DNA of 26,038 bases from CAWBRT01 sp050015355 (GTDB taxonomy: Bacteria; Acidobacteriota; Terriglobia; Terriglobales; Acidobacteriaceae), in NCBI GenBank assembly GCA_050015355.1, contig JBEKBO010000063.1, positions 1 through 26,038 of the forward strand, given 5' to 3'. Below the pieces are notes generated by a model, which saw only the letters and a program-made list of their open reading frames with translations, was not told where the DNA came from and did not search any database. Numbering within the stretch: the stretch's first letter is position 1; each line of letters begins with the position of its first letter. The position numbers and the translations under genes are program-made. This document shows positions 22,174 through 26,038 of the stretch, piece after piece.

Positions 22174-23727
22174 ATGCGAAGAATAAGATCAAATGCAGGC
22201 TGGTTTGCAGTGCTGGCGCTCGCGATGACGGTGGCGTTTGCCGCCGCTATCCCGGCTTGGGCCGAAAAGGTTCCGGTGATAGCCACCGAGCAGGCTCCAG
22301 TCACGATGGACCCCTACGACGCTAACGACACCATCTCGCAAGCCATCGCGAAATCGTTTTACGAGGGACTCTACGGCTTCGACAAGGACATGAAGATGGT
22401 GCCCGTGCTGGCCACCGGTTACACGGTCAGCAAGGACGGGCTGGTTTATACGCTCAAACTTCGCCAGGGAGTCAAATTCCAAGACGGCACCGACTTCAAT
22501 GCGGCTGCGGCGAAAGTCAACTTCGACCGCGTGACCAACCCGGCCAATAAATTGAAGCGCTATAGCCTGTACGAGCCGATCGCGAAGATTGAAGTCGTGG
22601 ATTCCTACACCATCCGCTTTACGCTGAAGGAACCCTTTTCGGCGTTCATGAATACGCTGGCGCATCCCGCGGGAGTCATGATTTCTCCGGCCGCGCTGCA
22701 GAAATACGGCAAGGAAATATCGTTTCACCCCGTGGGCACCGGACCATTCGAATTCGTGGAATGGAAGCAGCCCGATTACGTAAAGGGCAAGAAATTTGCC
22801 GGCTACTGGAAAAAGGGTTATCCCAAGGTCGACGGCATCGTGTGGAAGCCGGTGCTCGACAACAATACCCGCACGGTCGTGATGCAAACCGGCGAGGCGA
22901 ATTTTGCCTTCCGGATTCCCCCCGAACAAGCGGCTGTTTTGCAATCTAAACCCAACCTCGTGGTCGAGGCCACGCCGTCGATTGTGGCGCGCTTTCTCAC
23001 CATGAATGAGCTGCAAAAACCTTTCGACAACCTCAAGGTGCGGCAGGCGATCAACTATGCGATCGATAAGGAAGCCCTGGTCAAAGTGGCTTTTACCGGC
23101 TATGCGGTAGCGGCAGTAGGCGTGGTGCCGCCGGGCGTGGAGTTTGCGACCAAGCTGGGTCCCTGGCCGTACGATCCCACGAAAGCCCGCGCTCTGCTGA
23201 AAGAAGCGGGGTATCCGAATGGCTTCGAAACCGATTTGTGGTCGGCCTATAACAACACGACAGCGCAAAAGGTGATTCAGTTTGTGCAGCAGCAGTTAGC
23301 ACAGGTCGGAATCAAGGCGAGGGTGCGCGCACTGGAGACCGGCGAAAACGTCGAGAAGGTGCTGGGCGCTCCCGATCCGAAGACGGCGCCCGTCAGGCTC
23401 TATTACGCGGGCTGGTCGAGTTCAACGGGCGAGGCCGACTGGGCTCTGCGGCCGTTGCTGGCCTCGCAATCGTGGCCGCCGAAGAGTTATAACGCGGGCT
23501 ACTACAAGAACGATCAAGTCGATGCCGACATAGTCAACGCTCTCAAGACGACCGACCACGCGAAGAAAGCCAGCCTGTATGCCGACGCGCAAAAGCGGAT
23601 TTGGGACGATGCGGCATGGGCGTTTCTAGTCACCGAAAAGAACCTTTCCGCACGCAGCAAGAACATTTCAGGCATTTACGTGATGCCTGACGCGTCGTTC
23701 AACTTCACCGAGATCGACATGAAATAA
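22174..23727 (+). CDS. gsiB: GsiB-like peptide/glutathione-binding protein
   Basis: A 517-residue periplasmic binding protein of the SBP_bac_5 family, the receptor of the importer. The signal peptide is classical Sec type: MRRIRSN, a long hydrophobic core, and a likely cut after AIPAWA; there is no lipobox Cys. Long stretches match E. coli GsiB as I recall it: TMDPYDANDTISQAIAKSFY, FQDGTDFNAAAAKVNFDR, ISPAALQKYGKEISFHPVG, and YAGWSSSTGEADWALRPL. AAGGAG lies 7 nt before the ATG at 22174. The close match over binding-cleft regions supports glutathione as ligand, though this is an inference. Confidence 0.92.
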   Translation: MRRIRSNAGWFAVLALAMTVAFAAAIPAWAEKVPVIATEQAPVTMDPYDANDTISQAIAKSFYEGLYGFDKDMKMVPVLATGYTVSKDGLVYTLKLRQGVKFQDGTDFNAAAAKVNFDRVTNPANKLKRYSLYEPIAKIEVVDSYTIRFTLKEPFSAFMNTLAHPAGVMISPAALQKYGKEISFHPVGTGPFEFVEWKQPDYVKGKKFAGYWKKGYPKVDGIVWKPVLDNNTRTVVMQTGEANFAFRIPPEQAAVLQSKPNLVVEATPSIVARFLTMNELQKPFDNLKVRQAINYAIDKEALVKVAFTGYAVAAVGVVPPGVEFATKLGPWPYDPTKARALLKEAGYPNGFETDLWSAYNNTTAQKVIQFVQQQLAQVGIKARVRALETGENVEKVLGAPDPKTAPVRLYYAGWSSSTGEADWALRPLLASQSWPPKSYNAGYYKNDQVDADIVNALKTTDHAKKASLYADAQKRIWDDAAWAFLVTEKNLSARSKNISGIYVMPDASFNFTEIDMK

Positions 23728-23744
23728 CAGCCGTACGCTTCCCG

Positions 23745-23775
23745 CCCGGTGGCGCCGGTCACAAGCGCCGCCGGG
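23745..23775 (+). repeat. Strong hairpin between gsiB and gsiC
   Basis: CCCGGTGGCGC and GCGCCGCCGGG form an 11-bp stem with one G-T pair and a 9-nt loop, followed by CTTTATCTC. It lies midway in the 86-bp gap between binding-protein and permease genes, where a structure may protect gsiB mRNA or partly stop transcription. Confidence 0.65.
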
Positions 23776-23813
23776 CTTTATCTCACCGTAAACGCGCGAA
23801 ACCTGACGGATTC

Positions 23814-24734
23814 ATGTTCAGCTATTTTTGCAAACGCCTGCTCGGCCTGCTTCCCACGCTTGTGATCGTGGCTGTGCTGGTGTTCTGGTTCGTGCACCTG
23901 CTGCCCGGCGATGCGGCGCGGCTGGCTGCCGGTCCGGAAGCGGACGAGTTTACGGTCGCCATGGTCAGGCACGATCTCGGGCTCGACCTTCCACTGCATC
24001 AGCAGTTCGCGCGTTTTTTCCGCAATGCGCTACACGGCGATTTTGGCATGTCGATCCGCTCCAAGCGGCCTGTCTCGCTCGAAATCGGCGATCGATTCAT
24101 GCCGACCTTGCTGCTCACCATCGCCAGCATGGCGTGGTCGGTGGTGTTCGGGATGGGAATCGGCATAGCCTCGGCGGTGTGGCGGAATCGCGCGCCGGAC
24201 CGTCTGGGAATGACGCTGGCGGTTTCCGGCATCTCGTTCCCTTCCTTTGCTCTCGGCATGCTGTTGATGGAAATTTTTTCGGTGTGGCTGGGCTGGCTGC
24301 CGGCCATCGGCGCCGACTCCTGGCGCAATTACATCCTGCCTTCGCTGACGTTGGGAGCGGGCGTTGCCGCGGTCATGGCGCGCTTTACGCGGTCGTCGTT
24401 TATCGACGTCATGCAGGAAGACTACGTCCGCACGGCTCGCGCCAAGGGCCTGCGCGAAAGCGTCGTGGTGGCGAAGCATTGCCTGCGCAATGCATTGATC
24501 CCGGTGGTAACGATGATGGGCCTGCAATTCGGCTTTCTGCTGGGCGGCTCGATTGTCGTCGAGACGGTATTCAACTGGCCGGGACTTGGCCGGCTGCTGG
24601 TCGATTCGGTCAGCATGCGCGACTACCCGGTCATTCAGGCGGAGGTGCTGCTGTTCTCGATGGAGTTCATCCTGATCAACCTGGTCGTAGATGTGTTGTA
24701 CGCGGTCATCAACCCGGTTATCCGCTACAAGTAG
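23814..24734 (+). CDS. gsiC: GsiC-like ABC permease
   Basis: A 306-residue inner-membrane permease, the same length as E. coli GsiC as recalled. Matching parts include the N-terminal KRLLGLLPTLVIVAVLVFWF, LLPGDAARLAAGPEAD, RFMPTLLLTIASMAWSVVFG, VSGISFPSFALGMLL, the coupling-loop motif EDYVRTARAKGL, and LQFGFLLGGSIVVETVFNWP followed by GLGRLLVDSV. Six membrane spans are expected. The ATG at 23814 has only a weak ribosome-binding site. Confidence 0.94.
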   Translation: MFSYFCKRLLGLLPTLVIVAVLVFWFVHLLPGDAARLAAGPEADEFTVAMVRHDLGLDLPLHQQFARFFRNALHGDFGMSIRSKRPVSLEIGDRFMPTLLLTIASMAWSVVFGMGIGIASAVWRNRAPDRLGMTLAVSGISFPSFALGMLLMEIFSVWLGWLPAIGADSWRNYILPSLTLGAGVAAVMARFTRSSFIDVMQEDYVRTARAKGLRESVVVAKHCLRNALIPVVTMMGLQFGFLLGGSIVVETVFNWPGLGRLLVDSVSMRDYPVIQAEVLLFSMEFILINLVVDVLYAVINPVIRYK

Positions 24735-24741
24735 GGGAGAA

Positions 24742-25638
24742 ATGGCAACAGTCGAAACAGCAGGGGGCGTGGCTGAATCCTCCGCTGAGGTGCGCACACC
24801 ATGGCGCGAATTCTGGCGCAAGTTTCAACGGCAGCATGCCGGGGTTGCGGCTGGAGTATTCGTGCTGCTGCTGGTGCTGGTGGCGATTCTGGCGCCGCAC
24901 CTGGTGCCGTTCGATCCCGAGAATTATTTCGACTACGATGCGCTGAACGCCGGGCCTTCCGCCAAACACTGGTTCGGCGTGGATTCGCTGGGCCGTGACG
25001 TCTTCAGCCGCATCGTAATGGGCGCGCGCATCTCGCTGGCCGCCGGATTCTTTTCGGTGGCGCTGGGCGCGCTGGTCGGCACCGTCATGGGCCTGGTGGC
25101 GGGTTACTACGAGGGCTGGTGGGATCGCGTGTTCATGCGCATTTGCGACGTGCTCTTTGCCTTTCCCGGCATTCTGCTGGCGATCGGCGTGGTCGCAATC
25201 CTCGGCAGCGGCATGACCAACGTGATTTGCGCGGTTGCCATCTTCAGTATCCCGGCATTCGCGCGGCTGGTGCGCGGCAACGTGCTTTCGGTCAAGCACC
25301 TCACGTACGTGGAGGCGGCGCGGAGCATCGGCGCGTCAGACTTCACGATTATTTTTCGGCATATCTTTCCCGGAACGATTTCGGCAATCGTGGTCTATTT
25401 CACCATGCGCATCGGCACGTCCATTATTACCGCCGCCAGCCTCTCTTTTCTGGGCATGGGTGCGCAGCCGCCAACGCCGGAGTGGGGCGCGATGCTGAAC
25501 GACGCGCGGGCTGACATGGCGATAGCGCCGCATCAAGCTATCTTTCCCAGCCTGGCCATCTTCCTCACCGTGCTCGCATTCAACTTGTTCGGCGACGGCT
25601 TGCGCGACGCGCTCGATCCGAAAATCGATCGAAGATGA
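24742..25638 (+). CDS. gsiD: GsiD-like ABC permease
   Basis: A 298-residue partner permease of GsiC. It has the family's N-terminal WREFWRKFQRQHAGVAAGVF, HWFGVDSLGRDVFSRIVMGA, a central GYYEGWWDRVFMRICDVLFAFPG (spanning about 127-149), the coupling motif YVEAARSIGAS, and the C-terminal SLSFLGMGAQPPTPEWGAML and NLFGDGLRDALDPK. GGGGAGAA directly precedes the ATG at 24742, 7 bp after the gsiC stop. It is the last gene of the operon. Confidence 0.94.
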   Translation: MATVETAGGVAESSAEVRTPWREFWRKFQRQHAGVAAGVFVLLLVLVAILAPHLVPFDPENYFDYDALNAGPSAKHWFGVDSLGRDVFSRIVMGARISLAAGFFSVALGALVGTVMGLVAGYYEGWWDRVFMRICDVLFAFPGILLAIGVVAILGSGMTNVICAVAIFSIPAFARLVRGNVLSVKHLTYVEAARSIGASDFTIIFRHIFPGTISAIVVYFTMRIGTSIITAASLSFLGMGAQPPTPEWGAMLNDARADMAIAPHQAIFPSLAIFLTVLAFNLFGDGLRDALDPKIDRR

Positions 25639-25920
25639 AGTCGCGGGCCAAAGTTTCCAGAAGACTGGCGGCAAACTAGAGCGGTACCATCGTAGGTATA
25701 TCCCGACATATCAGACTGTCATGGCGAGCGAAGTCGAGCCACCTTTTGTTTCTGCTGCCGAAAAACAAAGGGTGGCTCCGCTCCGCTTCGCTTCAGAATT
25801 GCGCATAAATAACTTGTACATGTAGCGAATGTATTGTAGTCTAACTGCATGAAGCGGAATGGACTAAACATAGCGACATAAGTAATTGCGTATGTTAAGA
25901 GATTGTGTTTTCATGGGGAC
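25639..25920. other. Intergenic region between gsiD and right IS
   Basis: It contains the large hairpin at 25736-25778 and then AT-rich sequence that probably includes the IS630-like element's left end. No terminal repeat could be matched because the other end is outside the window. Confidence 0.5.
25736..25778. repeat. Long hairpin, intergenic repeat type
   Basis: GAGCCACCTTTTGTTT and AAACAAAGGGTGGCTC pair over 16 bp with one G-T pair, loop 11 nt. The flanks (GCGAGCGAAGTC before, CGCTCCGCTTCGC after) extend it imperfectly. The GCGAGCGAAGTCGAG style is, as I recall, a common dispersed repeat in several phyla. It may also terminate gsi transcription. Confidence 0.65.
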
Positions 25921-26038
25921 ATGAAAGCACTTCGCATTGCCGACTCCGCAACTGTGGTTCTCGGGCTGCAAGACGAGATTCGACGATCCGAAGAATCACG
26001 CTACGATCACCGCTTGCATGGCGTGCTCTTAGTGGCTC
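25921..26038 (+). CDS. IS630-like transposase N-terminus, cut by window edge
   Basis: The first 39 codons (MKALRIADSATVVLGLQDEI and then RRSEESRYDHRLHGVLLVA) resemble the N-terminal helix-turn-helix region of IS630-family transposases, from memory. GGGGAC directly precedes the ATG, giving little spacing for a ribosome-binding site. Catalytic DDE residues lie beyond the window. Confidence 0.65.
   Translation, partial: MKALRIADSATVVLGLQDEIRRSEESRYDHRLHGVLLVA

Noticed and set aside
22189..23268. 359-residue minus-strand frame antisense to gsiB
   Set aside because: High-GC shadow frame; the plus-strand gene matches GsiB along its whole length.

Overview
The window reads as a soil-type bacterial chromosome, most probably an acidobacterium. 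This is inferred from style, not from a marker gene: fairly high GC, a DUF4382 lipoprotein, an integrase with an N-terminal Cys cluster, and many short palindromic intergenic repeats. No rRNA, tRNA or CRISPR array was seen. Both edges appear to cut insertion sequences: an IS5-like transposase N-terminus at bases 1-42 (minus strand) and an IS630-like transposase N-terminus from 25921 (plus strand).

Bases 1-5050 form an accessory, defence-like island. It holds a minus-strand pair (a small winged-helix-like protein, then a RelE-like toxin domain fused to a DUF7662-like C-terminus), a Vsr mismatch endonuclease overlapping the last ~55 codons of a deleted cytosine-5 methyltransferase, a divergent AspBHI-like modification-dependent restriction endonuclease, and a complete tyrosine recombinase with an 11-bp tandem repeat upstream. 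A 5mC-dependent nuclease lying where a 5mC methyltransferase has been deleted is the most suggestive feature here.

Bases 5050-7835 are ordinary chromosomal genes: an HD-domain hydrolase, a GNAT acetyltransferase of the phosphinothricin/methionine sulfoximine type, and a Tat-exported SMP-30/gluconolactonase-like protein, separated by palindromic repeats.

Bases 7836-13272 are one operon: a 3-hydroxybutyryl-CoA dehydrogenase, then a complete HAAT/Liv-type ABC importer (binding lipoprotein, two permeases, two ATPases). It probably imports an amino acid or carboxylate degraded through acyl-CoA intermediates. A visibly AT-richer AAA/DUF4143 ATPase follows (13478-14959), with a strong promoter embedded in an inverted repeat and an apparently leaderless start. 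A minus-strand TSUP exporter plus DUF1634 partner and a plus-strand DUF4382 lipoprotein come next.

Bases 18950-25638 carry an isoaspartyl peptidase and a GsiABCD-like glutathione/peptide importer in the same order as E. coli iaaA-gsiABCD. The fused double ATPase GsiA contains, in frame in its interdomain linker, a ~127-bp element bounded by 17-bp perfect inverted repeats. Both large transporter operons also have hairpins next to the binding-protein gene, which may set binding protein above permease expression.
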